Below, piece by piece: positions 50,620 through 59,732 of a stretch of 64,000 nucleotides of DNA. Positions within the stretch are counted from its first letter, which is position 1. Every line of letters begins with the position of its first letter. Below the pieces are notes generated by a model that saw only the letters and a program-made list of their open reading frames with translations, ran no database searches and was not told the origin of the DNA. This stretch comes from Leuconostocaceae bacterium ESL0723 (GTDB lineage Bacteria > Bacillota > Bacilli > Lactobacillales > Lactobacillaceae): the NCBI GenBank assembly GCA_029392055.1, contig CP113928.1:1176501-1240500 (forward strand), in the 5' to 3' direction. The translations under genes were made by a program, and so were the position numbers.

Positions 50620-53304
50620 TTAGGCCTGGTTACCCTTGAGTTCATCCAGGTGCTTTTGGGTGGCGTCATACTTTGCCTGCCAGTCAGCCAGCTTATCACG
50701 TTCACCCTGGACAACGGCTTCAGGGGCGCTGTTGACAAACTTCTCGTTACTCAACTTACCCTCAGCCCGCTTAACTTCCTTATTAAAGCGGTCCAGCTCA
50801 CCTTCGAGGCGCTTAGTCTCGGCATCAATGTCAATTAGGCCAGCCAAAGGCACATAAATTTCAGCGCCGGAAATAACCTGGGACATGGCCAGCTTAGGTA
50901 GGTCGATGCTAGCGCCAATCGTCAGGGTGTGGGGCTTAACAAAGCGGTTGATGTAGTCCGCATTTTCAGTGAAAATCATCTTCAACTGAGCATCATCGGT
51001 TTTGATGATGACATCAATTGGCTTAGACATAGGCGCGTTCGCCTCAGAACGGATATTACGAACGGCAACAATCAGGTCCTGCAGTGAACCAAAGGCTTTC
51101 TCGGCTTCAGGATTGTCTAATTCAGGGTGCACGGTTGGATAGGCCGTTACAGCAAAGTCGGCATGCTTACCGACGTTTTCAGGCAGCTCCTGCCAGATGG
51201 CTTCGGCCATAAATGGCATAATTGGCTGCAAAAGCCGGAGAGTCTGGTCTAAGACATAAGCCAGCGTAGCTTGGACGGCCTTCTTGTCGCCTTCCCCACT
51301 CAGACTTTCCTTGGTCATTTCAATATACCAGTCGGCAAAGTCAGACCAGATAAAATTGTAAAGTTCCCGGCCGGCTTCCCCGAATTCAAACTTATCAAAG
51401 TTGCGGGTTACCTTACCTACCAGGCTGTTTAGGCGGGACAAAATCCACTTATCAGCCAGAGTCAGGTCGGCTGGGTCCGCCAACTCAGCCTTGGTGTCCT
51501 CGTCTAGGTTCATGATGACATAACGGGCCGCATTCCAAATCTTGTTAATGAAGTTCCAGGCCGCGTCCATCTTTTCATAACTGAAGCGGACGTCTTGTCC
51601 CGGCGTAGAACCGGTGGCCAGGAACCAACGGAGGGCATCGGCCCCGTACTTGTCAATCACGTCCATTGGGTCAACCCCGTTACCCAAGGACTTAGACATC
51701 TTCCGCCCTTCGCTATCACGGATCAGACCGTGAATCAGGACGTTTTCAAATGGCCGCTCACCGGTGAATTCCAGGCCTTGGAACATCATCCGGGCCACCC
51801 AGAAGAAAATAATGTCATAACCGGTAACCAGGGTGTTGGTTGGGTAATAGCGGGCAAAGTCATGGTCTAAGTCGTTAGGCCAACCCATGGTTGAAAATGG
51901 CCACAGGGCTGATGAGAACCAGGTGTCCAAGACATCCGGGTCGCGCTCCCAGCCTTCGCCAGGAGCCTTTTCCCCAACGTAAACTTCCTCTTCGGGCGTG
52001 CCCTTGTGCTTATACCAGGCTGGAATCCGGTGTCCCCACCAGAGCTGACGGGAAATGACCCAGTCACGGATATTTTCCATCCAGTGAGTAAAGGTATCCT
52101 CAAAACGGCCTGGTACGAAATTCACCTTCTTATCAGGATCTTTTTGCAGGTCTAAGATTTGATGGGCCAGGGGCTCCATCTTAACGAACCACTGAGTTGA
52201 TAGGCGGGATTCGATGGCCACGCCCGTCCGTTCGGAGTGCCCAACCGAGTGGACGTAAGGCACAACTTTTAGCATGTAACCCTGGGCTTCTAAGTCGCGG
52301 GCCATGGCCTTGCGTGCCTCAAAGCGGTCTAATCCCTTGTAAGGACCGGCGTTTTCATTCATGTGCGCGTCTTCGGTCATGGTGTTGATGCGCTCTAAGT
52401 CATGACGGTTACCAACCTGGAAATCGTTAGGATCGTGGGCGGGGGTGATCTTCACCATTCCCGTTCCAAAGTCCTTTTCAACGTAGTCATCGGCAATGAT
52501 TGGGATTTCGCGGTCTACCAATGGCACCCGCACCTTCTTACCAATCAAATCTTGATAACGTTCATCGGTTGGATTAACGGCCACGGCCACATCCCCAAAC
52601 ATGGTTTCAGGACGGGTCGTGGCAATTTCGATGTAATCTTTACCATTTAAGGTCGTACCATCAGTAAAGGGATACTTCACGTGGTAGAAGGCACCTTCGT
52701 CATCTTGGTAGATCACCTCGATATCTGAAAGGGCCGTGCGGGCCTGGGGATCCCAGTTGATAATGTACTCACCACGGTAAATCAGTCCCTTGTTATAGAG
52801 ATCAATAAAGACCTTGTTAACGGCCTTGTTCAGTCCCTCATCCAAGGTAAAGCGCTCACGCTCATAATCCAGTGACAGACCTAGCTTAGCCCACTGCTCC
52901 TTAATGGTTGCAGCATATTCATTCTTCCAGGCCCAGACCTGGTCCACAAACTTTTCCCGGCCCAGTTCAAAACGGGTAATGCCTTCCTTGCGCAGGCGCT
53001 GTTCAACCTTGGCCTGGGTGGCAATGCCGGCGTGGTCCATGCCGGGCAACCAGAGGGTGTCATAACCCTGCATCCGCTTCTGCCGGATAATCATATCTTG
53101 CAGGGTCGTATCCCAGGCGTGACCCAGGTGGAGCTTACCGGTAACATTTGGTGGTGGAATAACCACTGAGTAAGGTTCTGGCTCCTGTCCCTGGATGGCT
53201 TTATTGCCTTCCGGGGCAAAGAGTTTCTTATCCAACCAGTGTTGGTAGCGGCCGTTCTCGACCGCTTTGGGATCGTATTTTGTAGACATGTCAACATCAC
53301 GCAT
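50620..53304 (-). CDS. valS: Valyl-tRNA synthetase
   Basis: 894 residues, class I. HIGH-type motif [18 protein letters not shown] motif [14 protein letters not shown], editing domain with [17 protein letters not shown], tRNA-binding anticodon domain and the C-terminal coiled coil from about residue 825 ([17 protein letters not shown] region). ATG 53304 is spaced eight bases from AAAGGA; the ATG five codons in is less well placed. Controlled by the T-box upstream. Confidence 0.97.
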   Translation of the reverse strand: MRDVDMSTKYDPKAVENGRYQHWLDKKLFAPEGNKAIQGQEPEPYSVVIPPPNVTGKLHLGHAWDTTLQDMIIRQKRMQGYDTLWLPGMDHAGIATQAKVEQRLRKEGITRFELGREKFVDQVWAWKNEYAATIKEQWAKLGLSLDYERERFTLDEGLNKAVNKVFIDLYNKGLIYRGEYIINWDPQARTALSDIEVIYQDDEGAFYHVKYPFTDGTTLNGKDYIEIATTRPETMFGDVAVAVNPTDERYQDLIGKKVRVPLVDREIPIIADDYVEKDFGTGMVKITPAHDPNDFQVGNRHDLERINTMTEDAHMNENAGPYKGLDRFEARKAMARDLEAQGYMLKVVPYVHSVGHSERTGVAIESRLSTQWFVKMEPLAHQILDLQKDPDKKVNFVPGRFEDTFTHWMENIRDWVISRQLWWGHRIPAWYKHKGTPEEEVYVGEKAPGEGWERDPDVLDTWFSSALWPFSTMGWPNDLDHDFARYYPTNTLVTGYDIIFFWVARMMFQGLEFTGERPFENVLIHGLIRDSEGRKMSKSLGNGVDPMDVIDKYGADALRWFLATGSTPGQDVRFSYEKMDAAWNFINKIWNAARYVIMNLDEDTKAELADPADLTLADKWILSRLNSLVGKVTRNFDKFEFGEAGRELYNFIWSDFADWYIEMTKESLSGEGDKKAVQATLAYVLDQTLRLLQPIMPFMAEAIWQELPENVGKHADFAVTAYPTVHPELDNPEAEKAFGSLQDLIVAVRNIRSEANAPMSKPIDVIIKTDDAQLKMIFTENADYINRFVKPHTLTIGASIDLPKLAMSQVISGAEIYVPLAGLIDIDAETKRLEGELDRFNKEVKRAEGKLSNEKFVNSAPEAVVQGERDKLADWQAKYDATQKHLDELKGNQA

Positions 53305-53317
53305 AGCACATTTCCTT

Positions 53318-53505
53318 TCAAAAAAAGCGCCCTAATCCAAAGATTAGGACGCTTGCACGTGGTACCACCTAAATTGCCACCGGAGTGGCCACTTCGCTTC
53401 AATATTTTATTTATTTTCCTAGCAACCTTGGGCATTAACACGGTCGGTTCTCACCAGCCACCGACTCTCTATACGTGCGCTTGCCTACTCCTCTAAGAAT
53501 TAAAT
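53318..53505 (-). promoter_or_regulatory. T-box leader of valS
   Basis: The T-box sequence AGGTGGTACCACG (antisense of 53358-53370) and a terminator GCGTCCTAATC...GATTAGGGCGC plus T7 (53320-53354) lie before valS. Stem I includes GTCGGTGGCTGGTGAGAACCGAC; the internal loop after CGTG reads TTAAT, so the specifier is probably GTT (valine). Uncharged tRNA-Val would pair its NCCA end with the TGGT bulge and let transcription pass. Confidence 0.92.
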
Positions 53506-53547
53506 TAATAGTACCCAATAATAGTAGGTCCGTCAAGGGAAGACGGC

Positions 53548-54255
53548 CTAGCGGTCACCCTTTTGCCGGTAGCGGAATTCAGCTACCACACCAATAACCA
53601 CGGCTAACCCAACCACTACGGCAAAGGGCCACCAAGGTAGGGGCTTGTTAGCCGCCTTATCCTTCTTATCGTACTTAATGGCTGCCTTGGGCGTGGTTTG
53701 GGGCTTGGGCGTCTTAGATGCCGCCTCACTGCTGGACTGGGCCGCAGCACTCTGCTGGTCATCATCGGATGAACTTTCGGCCTGGCCACTATTTTGCCCC
53801 CCACCGATGGCCGGGGTCCCGTTGGCATCAAATTCAATCCCAAAGGCGTAGTAGTGGTCATAACGAATTGATGGGATGTTAACGGTCATGTGCCCGTTCA
53901 GGCGCTGAGTCAGGGTTGTCGTGGTGAACTTGAACTGGTAGAAATCAGTGTTTCCTTGGGTTGTCCGGGCCACTTCCGGCTGCTGGCCGTTAAAATCAGT
54001 CACCTGCACCGGGAAGAGTCCCAGGCTGTGATCAGTTCGGATAGTCAAGATTACTTCATAGTGGTCGCCCACCACTGCTGCCTGACCAGGCTTTACGAAG
54101 TAACGGTCTGACACAGAGGTGCTCTCAGCCCCGTCCTTTACGGCCCGAAAATTCACATTAAAGGGGTCATCAGCCTGGGCCTGACTAGCAAAACCAGTCA
54201 CAGCCACTGCCAGCACTAAGACTAAGCCAACTAGACCTTTTCTTATTTTCATCAT
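53548..54255 (-). CDS. Membrane-anchored NEAT-domain protein (putative heme binding)
   Basis: 235 residues. Signal peptide (to about 28, ending AQA-DD), one NEAT-like beta domain (about 30-148) with SVSDRYFVKPGQAAVVGDHY, LTIRTDHSLGLFPVQV, LNGHMTVNIPSIRYDHYYAF and GIEFDA; a Ser/Asp/Gln-rich spacer; a Pro-Trp-Trp boundary and one C-terminal helix (about 205-228) with RYRQKGDR. YDHYY fits the YxxxY heme motif of NEAT domains. The end is a plain membrane anchor, not a sortase signal. No heme permease or sortase gene is near. Start 54255 follows GAGGGTAGC; a hairpin TAGCAC/GTGCTA lies just upstream. Confidence 0.75.
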   Translation of the reverse strand: MMKIRKGLVGLVLVLAVAVTGFASQAQADDPFNVNFRAVKDGAESTSVSDRYFVKPGQAAVVGDHYEVILTIRTDHSLGLFPVQVTDFNGQQPEVARTTQGNTDFYQFKFTTTTLTQRLNGHMTVNIPSIRYDHYYAFGIEFDANGTPAIGGGQNSGQAESSSDDDQQSAAAQSSSEAASKTPKPQTTPKAAIKYDKKDKAANKPLPWWPFAVVVGLAVVIGVVAEFRYRQKGDR

Positions 54256-54505
54256 TTCAGCTACCCTCGTCCCTAGCACGCAGTGCTAATCTTGCAATTA
54301 AAATTCCCATCTTGGAGCCAAGCGTCATTCTCATAACGATGACACCCCATAAAAAATACGACCTAGACCGCATCTAACAAAACCATTTTAAGTTTTCCAG
54401 AATCCAAAAGCAACCACCAATCATCAGGTCTTCACAAGCATTATTTAAAAACCCTTTAAGCCTGGCAATTGCCCGCAGAAAGTGTGATAAAATAAAGCCA
54501 GATAA

Positions 54506-54531
54506 CCTTGCTTAACAACTTGTTTGCAAGG
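54506..54531 (+). promoter_or_regulatory. Leader hairpin of the secreted unknown gene
   Basis: ccttgc/gcaagg (54506-54511, 54526-54531) with a 14-base loop and a short T-run lies 27 bases before the start codon. Possible attenuator. The rest of the 300-base gap from 54256 holds divergent promoter sequence but no ORF. Confidence 0.35.
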
Positions 54532-54558
54532 GCTTTTACATAAAGAAGGAGATTAGTT

Positions 54559-55206
54559 GTGAAGAAAAAAGGATTATTCGCCGCCCTTGCGGTGGTCATC
54601 TTCTTGGGCGTTGGGTACTCAGTTTCGGCACAGACCGGACTTTTTGATCAGGCCAAGACTGCCAAAAGTTCTAGCGACAGTGACAGTAGTAGTCACAGTG
54701 GTGACAAGGCTAATCAAAGTTCAGACGCTAAGAATGCTGGCAGCAGCAGTAAGAAAGCAGCCGAGGCAAACATGAACCCGTTTAAGAAGTCTAATAAGAA
54801 CAGCAGCACTACCCAGGCTCTGGATCAGACCGCTACCTTCAACTTTAAGGGTATGAACCTGCCTACCAGCGTGACGGTTAAGGACCTGGATGGTCAAAAC
54901 CCAATCGTGAGCTTCACTTACTTGGATGGTAGCTCGGCTAGTTTTGCGGCCCAGGTCAACGAAATCCCTAGCAAGAGTATCCGGATTTTCGCCCAAAGCG
55001 ACAACAGTGTGCAAACGATTGATGCCCAGACACAAATCAGCCTGGGACAGCAGCAGTCTGGTGATGCCAGTCACGCCGGTTTGACCAACAGCAACCTGTA
55101 CCTGTTTAAGAACAGTAATGGTGGCTACAGCTTGGCAACGCCTAACTATGCCGGTAATACCGAAGCTGGTCAGGAAGACGTGATGGTTGAAGCGGTACAA
55201 AACTAA
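54559..55206 (+). CDS. Secreted or N-terminally anchored protein of unknown function
   Basis: 215 residues beginning with GTG after GAAGGAGATTA. A hydrophobic N-terminal segment (about 5-25, ending VSA-QT) is either a signal peptide or an anchor; no lipobox. A Ser/Asp/Lys-rich linker (30-90) leads to a small predicted beta domain (about 88-215) with ATFNFKGMNLPTSVTVKDLD, IVSFTYLDGSSASF and SNLYLFKNSNGGYSLATPN. I do not recognise the domain. Single-gene unit with its own terminator, divergent from the NEAT gene. Confidence 0.75.
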   Translation: MKKKGLFAALAVVIFLGVGYSVSAQTGLFDQAKTAKSSSDSDSSSHSGDKANQSSDAKNAGSSSKKAAEANMNPFKKSNKNSSTTQALDQTATFNFKGMNLPTSVTVKDLDGQNPIVSFTYLDGSSASFAAQVNEIPSKSIRIFAQSDNSVQTIDAQTQISLGQQQSGDASHAGLTNSNLYLFKNSNGGYSLATPNYAGNTEAGQEDVMVEAVQN

Positions 55207-55209
55207 TCT

Positions 55210-55239
55210 CAGGGACGTGGCTTTTGCACGTCTCTTTTT
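55210..55239 (+). terminator. Terminator after the secreted unknown gene
   Basis: gacgtg/cacgtc stem (55214-55219, 55227-55232) followed by T5. Confidence 0.75.
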
Positions 55240-55295
55240 GCTAGGCAGCCCCACCCTTTCATCAACAAACAATTCAATTAACGAGGAGTTTTCTC

Positions 55296-56279
55296 ATGAA
55301 AAAATCATCATTACTTTGGCGTAGCTTAGGTGGCGTCGGTGGTCTCTTAGGTGTTTCCCTGGGACTTGGTAAGGTTTACGCCAACCGTAAAAACCGGACC
55401 TTGCGCAGTGTTGGCGCTGAGAAATTCGCTGAAATTTTCCAAAAGGGACCGGACGTCTTTGATGCCGACGAGATGGCTAAGCAGTACCGCCACAGTGCAA
55501 AGCCCTACGACCTGCCCAAGCACTTCACCCGGGCCGCTGGCTTCCAGTGGATGGACAAGCAGCGCCAAATCATTGAACGGCCCAGCAAGGGTGAGTTCCC
55601 TGACCACACCATCTTTTACCTGCACGGCGGGGCCTACTGGGCTGATCCGGACTACGTTCAATTCAAGGCGGTGGCCTATATCGCTGACCGGGCCGACGCC
55701 CGGGTAGTCATGCCAATTTATCCTAAGGCACCCACCCACCATGCGAAGCAGGCCTTAAAGATGGTCGTTGACAGTTATGCCAACCTGGTTAAGACTGCTG
55801 AGCCGGAGACCATCACTATTCTTGGCGATTCTTCCGGTGCCGGCTTGGCGCTGGCCCTAGCTTTTAAGATTCGGGAATTGGGCCTGCCAATGCCTAGTCA
55901 CATCGTCCTGATGTCACCATGGTTAGACGTATCACTCACTAATCCTGAGATTCCGGTTTACCAGGAACACGATACCATTTTGGATGCCAACCGTTTGCGG
56001 ACCCAGGGTCAGCTCTATGCCGGTGATGTAGCCGTCACCGACCCTCTGGTTAGCCCACTGTACGGTGACTTGAGCGACCTGCCACCAATTGATATCTTTA
56101 CCGGAACAGCTGACATTCTCTACCCTGATACCGAAAAGTTTGTCGAACAAGCCAAAAAGAAGGGCGAGCCAGTTTACCTACACAAGTTTGAAAACCAGCC
56201 CCATGACTTTGCGGTGATGCCTATGCCAGAAGCCGCCCAGGCCCTGGATGAAATTAGTAACATCGTTGAAAGTAACTAA
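55296..56279 (+). CDS. HSL-type alpha/beta hydrolase (esterase/lipase)
   Basis: 327 residues. A hydrophobic N-terminus (about 9-28) suggests membrane association. Hormone-sensitive-lipase features: IFYLHGGAYWADP (oxyanion hole), nucleophile Ser in LGDSSGAGLALAL, acid in GTADILYPD and the histidine in NQPHDFAVM. Acts on short acyl esters in general. GAGGAG ribosome site. Confidence 0.9.
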   Translation: MKKSSLLWRSLGGVGGLLGVSLGLGKVYANRKNRTLRSVGAEKFAEIFQKGPDVFDADEMAKQYRHSAKPYDLPKHFTRAAGFQWMDKQRQIIERPSKGEFPDHTIFYLHGGAYWADPDYVQFKAVAYIADRADARVVMPIYPKAPTHHAKQALKMVVDSYANLVKTAEPETITILGDSSGAGLALALAFKIRELGLPMPSHIVLMSPWLDVSLTNPEIPVYQEHDTILDANRLRTQGQLYAGDVAVTDPLVSPLYGDLSDLPPIDIFTGTADILYPDTEKFVEQAKKKGEPVYLHKFENQPHDFAVMPMPEAAQALDEISNIVESN

Positions 56280-56283
56280 AAAA

Positions 56284-56309
56284 GCAGCGGAAAATTCCGC
56301 TGCTTTTTT
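56284..56309 (+). terminator. Terminator of the esterase gene
   Basis: gcagcgg/ccgctgc stem (56284-56290, 56297-56303), then six T; the A-run on the other side lets it also serve the convergent LXG operon. Confidence 0.88.
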
Positions 56310-56320
56310 GTTGCCCACAT

Positions 56321-57142
56321 TTAGGCATCTGTTTTTTGCTTAAAATACTGGCGGATAATCCGCATGACCGTGCTGGGGGCCTTACCGCGCCCCATCACCT
56401 CTAACTGATCAAAGTAATCTTGGATTTGATTCTGGGTCCAACCCATCTCAGTTAAGGTCTGGGCCTGTTTCTGTAACTCGGTCAGATACTTGTGAAAGAC
56501 CACCGGCCGCATATTGTGGGGCGTTACCAGGTGATACGTTTCGCGGAAGTCCTGCTCAGCCACGCCGGCTGAAACAGTTTTCAAGAAACGGGGGGCCAGC
56601 CGCAACTGGCCATTGGGCACCTGGGCCAACTGGCTAAAACTCTGATCCAACTGACTCAGTAGTTGGTGGGCCAACTGGAAGTTGGTTGCTGTGTTTTGGT
56701 TATAGTTGTACAGGTTTTGCACCTTGGCAATCAACTGGTTTTCAGTACTCAAGAAATCGTCAATGATATGGGTACTGCTGTGGTCCTCTAAACCAGCATC
56801 AACGGCTAAATCCCGCAACTGACGCAGGGCCTGCAACTGCTGGCGAACCTCATCTTCTTCAATGGCGACCTGGGCCACCTCGGCCTGATAACGCTGCAAG
56901 AATAGTTGGTTTTGTTCGATGATTTCCCCACAGAGGAAATACATCGCCTGGGCCAACGGGTAAAAGGTCGTCAGAATTTGATGGATGGCCGGTGTGGCTA
57001 AGTCCGGGTGGTCGTGGACCGCCTGGTCAATTTGTTTTAATTGTGTCAACGAACGGGCTAGTTCAGTCCGCAGGCCGGCACAAATCTGGTTACTTTGTTC
57101 AACCTGTTTTTGAACATCACCCAGATTATAATTTAATCCCAT
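56321..57142 (-). CDS. LXG-domain-like helical protein with short C-terminal tail
   Basis: 273 residues, almost entirely helical, no signal peptide. It begins MGLNYNLGDVQKQVEQSN; residues ~1-200 follow the LXG pattern (long N-terminal helix, TFYPLAQAMYFLCGEIIEQN, YQAEVAQVAIEEDEVRQQL, LLSQLDQSFSQL). LXG proteins are effectors of type VIIb secretion and usually have a toxin domain of 100 or more residues; here only ~70 follow (VFHKYLTELQKQAQTL, GWTQNQIQDYF, STVMRIIRQYFKQ). Two small helical genes precede it, as partner genes do in LXG operons. No immunity gene follows. ATG 57142 chosen after GGGGGAAGG. Confidence 0.6.
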   Translation of the reverse strand: MGLNYNLGDVQKQVEQSNQICAGLRTELARSLTQLKQIDQAVHDHPDLATPAIHQILTTFYPLAQAMYFLCGEIIEQNQLFLQRYQAEVAQVAIEEDEVRQQLQALRQLRDLAVDAGLEDHSSTHIIDDFLSTENQLIAKVQNLYNYNQNTATNFQLAHQLLSQLDQSFSQLAQVPNGQLRLAPRFLKTVSAGVAEQDFRETYHLVTPHNMRPVVFHKYLTELQKQAQTLTEMGWTQNQIQDYFDQLEVMGRGKAPSTVMRIIRQYFKQKTDA

Positions 57143-57161
57143 CACCTTCCCCCAATGATGA

Positions 57162-57494
57162 TTAATCGTCCTTTAGGCGCTGGGCCTGCTGGCTTAGATT
57201 GTGTTCCTTCACCAGCAAATGTTCCTGGGTTTGAGCCAACTGGCGGTGCTTATTGTTCAGGGCACGGCCCACACGGGCGTCTAGCTCGGCCAACCAGTCA
57301 CCAAATTCTTGGTCATCAGCCCAACTTTCCTCTAAGCGGTTCATCAAATAGCGAAACTTGAGGTTCAAGGTTCGCAAATCCTGATCAGAGCGGCCAATTT
57401 GGCGCAAACTGAGATCGAGGCGACTGAGTTCCTGATGAACATCGTCCAGCTGCCGATTAACTTGTACATCCCGAATATCTTGAGTCTCTGACAT
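57162..57494 (-). CDS. Small helical partner protein of the LXG-like operon (second)
   Basis: 110 residues, all helix: DVHQELSRLDLSLRQI, FRYLMNRLEESWADDQEF, then a Gln-rich coiled coil. Size, position and composition match the DUF3958-type targeting partners of LXG effectors, judged from memory of the family. GGGAG site; 19 bases from the LXG-like gene. Confidence 0.6.
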   Translation of the reverse strand: MSETQDIRDVQVNRQLDDVHQELSRLDLSLRQIGRSDQDLRTLNLKFRYLMNRLEESWADDQEFGDWLAELDARVGRALNNKHRQLAQTQEHLLVKEHNLSQQAQRLKDD

Positions 57495-57532
57495 AATTCT
57501 CTCCCATTTGGATTACGTCGACTCGGGTTCGG

Positions 57533-57757
57533 TTACTTCTTAATCCGGGTCTGGCTCTCCAAGTTTTCCAATAGACGCTCCTGGAAGGAACGGGCCGCCA
57601 AAAATAGGCTGCGTTCGGCATCAGCCGCCTGCTCCACCACCCGGACATTTGAACCCTGGTCATGGTGGGCAAAATCATTTTCGGTTGGTAGCTGGGCTAC
57701 ACTCACCTTCAAATCTTCCAGCAGTTCGGCCAGATTAGGCATTTCCTGTTTATCCAT
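57533..57757 (-). CDS. Small helical partner protein of the LXG-like operon (first; ESX/DUF3130-like)
   Basis: 74 residues: helix MPNLAELLEDLKVSVAQL, a turn with HDQGSNVRV, and a second helix AERSLFLAARSFQERLLENL, i.e. a helical hairpin like the WXG100-related partners of LXG proteins. ATG 57757 has GAGGG seven bases upstream; the upstream frame to 57820 lacks support. First gene of the operon. Confidence 0.6.
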   Translation of the reverse strand: MDKQEMPNLAELLEDLKVSVAQLPTENDFAHHDQGSNVRVVEQAADAERSLFLAARSFQERLLENLESQTRIKK

Positions 57758-57914
57758 ACTGCTTCCCTCTACAATCAACAGTCGCATAGGACTGTGAAAA
57801 ATTATTAACAAGTCAATCATAGCAAGTAATTGAACAATTTATATCAAGACTTTGTTAACAGTTGATTGCAAAAATTTTACAAAATAAATGTGCGGCTGGT
57901 ATTAATTTTCCCAA

Positions 57915-57940
57915 TAAAAAATACCCTAGTAAGGGTATTT
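57915..57940 (-). terminator. Terminator of the Apf-like gene
   Basis: aataccct/agggtatt stem (57920-57927, 57932-57939), then T-run on the minus strand. The stretch 57758-57914 is A/T-rich and probably holds the LXG operon promoter. Confidence 0.85.
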
Positions 57941-57950
57941 AACTAAACGA

Positions 57951-58526
57951 TTAGTACCAACCGTAGGCATTGCTGTGTGCCAGGGCGTTCTCAGGGGTAC
58001 CGTAAGTATCCCGGATATAGGCCTGCATGGCGTTCAGCTGGTCGTTGTAATCGGTTGAGTTACCACCGTAAACGGCGCGCAACTGTGAAGACAGTTGGCC
58101 TAGTCCGAAGTAGTCACCGTTAGAGGCGTTGACGTTACCACCAGACTCGCGGTTGATCAAAGTCTGCAAGGCTTCACCAATGCTTGGCACCTGGACATCA
58201 ATCTTAGGCGCAGCAGCTGAAAGCTCATCTTGCTTTTGCTGCAATTCCTGAACACGGTTAACCGCATTTTGGGCCGTTGCTTCGTCAATCTCGAACTTCA
58301 ATGGCTGACCAGCGTTAATCCGGTCAATGTTGGCAATGTTGTTCTGCTGGGCGATGGAATTAACATCAATACCAAAGAGGTTAGCGATGTAACTCAGGGT
58401 ATCCCCAGACTGAACCGTATAAGTCTTTTGGTTGTTCGCCGCTGAATCATCGGCGTTAGCTGGTTGGGCACCCGCTACAAAGAACGAAGCCGCACCGGCA
58501 GCAATCAATAAGGCAATTTTTTTCAT
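57951..58526 (-). CDS. Secreted LysM protein with Apf-like C-terminal domain
   Basis: 191 residues. Signal peptide (1-25, ending ANA-DD), LysM (about 35-80: YTVQSGDTLSYIANLFGIDV, INAGQPLKFEI), a short coiled coil, and a C-terminal domain (about 120-191) with LINRESGGNVNASNGDYFGL and GLGQLSSQL ending NAYGWY. That end matches aggregation-promoting factors and the stationary-phase transglycosylase-like group of lactobacilli; the Glu in NRESGG would be catalytic. Cell-wall located. Confidence 0.9.
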   Translation of the reverse strand: MKKIALLIAAGAASFFVAGAQPANADDSAANNQKTYTVQSGDTLSYIANLFGIDVNSIAQQNNIANIDRINAGQPLKFEIDEATAQNAVNRVQELQQKQDELSAAAPKIDVQVPSIGEALQTLINRESGGNVNASNGDYFGLGQLSSQLRAVYGGNSTDYNDQLNAMQAYIRDTYGTPENALAHSNAYGWY

Positions 58527-58597
58527 GAATACTACACTGTTACTTATTAGGTAACAGACTCCTTTGTAACAATTGTAACACGAATGACGTATCCATG

Positions 58598-59062
58598 CTA
58601 CTGTTGTCCGCCGGCCTGGGCCTGACCACCACCAGCTACGCTGCTGCTAGCGCCGTTGCCCTGAGTGCCCTGGTTACCTCCAGCGGCGTTGTTACCTTGC
58701 GCGTTATTGGTTCCACCCTGAGCAGCGGCACCGTTGTTGGTTGAAGGCGCCGCTGAGCTAGCCGGTGCCTGGTAACTACTACTCTGAGCCGGCGTGCTAG
58801 GCACGACCGCACTGCTAGAGGACTCATAAGAGCTCTCACTAGAGCTTGAGCTAGAACTGTCATCATCAGATGATGAAGAATCACTGGAACTAGACACTGA
58901 ATCCTGGCTGTTTTTGGAACCTGAATCGCTCTGTCCAATGGTAAAGAAAACCGCCCAAGCAGCAATAATTAGGATAATCAGCCAGAACCACAGCTTCTTA
59001 TAGAAAGGCTTCTTAGGATTTTGGCCGTTTTGTTGTTCACGGCGTTCACTTCTTGATAACAT
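58598..59062 (-). CDS. Membrane-anchored Ser-rich low-complexity protein
   Basis: 154 residues. Cytosolic basic N-terminus, one membrane helix (about 26-43: WFWLIILIIAAWAVFF), then an extracellular tail of Ser/Asp, Ser/Ala/Pro and Asn/Gly/Ala/Gln repeats with no folded domain. Such tails span the wall. Function unknown; similar anchors occur near LysM genes in lactobacilli. Confidence 0.75.
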   Translation of the reverse strand: MLSRSERREQQNGQNPKKPFYKKLWFWLIILIIAAWAVFFTIGQSDSGSKNSQDSVSSSSDSSSSDDDSSSSSSSESSYESSSSAVVPSTPAQSSSYQAPASSAAPSTNNGAAAQGGTNNAQGNNAAGGNQGTQGNGASSSVAGGGQAQAGGQQ

Positions 59063-59102
59063 CGGGGTCTTTTAACCTCACTTTTAGCTAAATAATTAAA
59101 CC

Positions 59103-59615
59103 TTACTTACCAAGACGGTTAAGCAGGTCACGGATTTCGTGGCGGTAGTAGTAAACAATGCCGACCACGACAATTGGCCAGGCAGCAAAGTGCACAATGG
59201 CCAGCAGCAATTCACCAATAAAGGTCAGCAATGAAGATACCGCTGAACCAAAGAAAAGCTTAATGGCCAGTAAGATGACAATAATCAAGCCAAGAACCAC
59301 CCAAGGGTTGGCCAGGTTGATGTTATCCCGGCTGGCCTGGTAGACCTTTTGGCCCTGCTCCTTAGCAGCGTTAGCAACCTTGGTGGCCTGTTCCTTACTA
59401 GTAGCAGCGGCTTGGTCAAACTGCTCCTTAGCCTTGCGGCCGGCCTCCTTGGTGTCATGGCTAGCCTGGTGAGCGGCTTCCTTAGTCTCCTCGCCAGCCT
59501 TTTCGGCAGCCTGCTTGGTCTTTTCGCCGCTTTCCTTGAGCTCTTTTTTCGCTTCGTCAACTGAATTGTTGGTTGATGCTTCCTGCTCGTTTTGATCTTG
59601 TTTTTTGTCTGTCAT
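59103..59615 (-). CDS. Coiled-coil membrane protein of unknown function
   Basis: 170 residues. Residues 1-95 are a highly charged Lys/Glu/Ala helix with 11-residue-like repeats (KEAGRKAKEQFDQAAA, KEQATKVANAAKEQ), similar to LEA/apolipophorin-type stress helices. Two membrane segments follow (about 105-125 and 130-155) with a basic end. Probably general-stress related by analogy with YtxH/CsbD-type proteins; not proven. Confidence 0.7.
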   Translation of the reverse strand: MTDKKQDQNEQEASTNNSVDEAKKELKESGEKTKQAAEKAGEETKEAAHQASHDTKEAGRKAKEQFDQAAATSKEQATKVANAAKEQGQKVYQASRDNINLANPWVVLGLIIVILLAIKLFFGSAVSSLLTFIGELLLAIVHFAAWPIVVVGIVYYYRHEIRDLLNRLGK

Positions 59616-59696
59616 TATTATTTACCCTTCACTTCGTTTAACTGCCAAAACAGCAAACCTTCTCCATGTATTCTACCAATAATTAGGGGTAGTGGC

Positions 59697-59725
59697 AAAA
59701 AGAACCGTTGCTAAGCAACGGTTCT
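59697..59725 (-). terminator. Terminator of nupC
   Basis: agaaccgttgc/gcaacggttct perfect 11-base arms (59701-59711, 59715-59725), T-run on the minus strand. Confidence 0.9.
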
Positions 59726-59732
59726 AATCATT

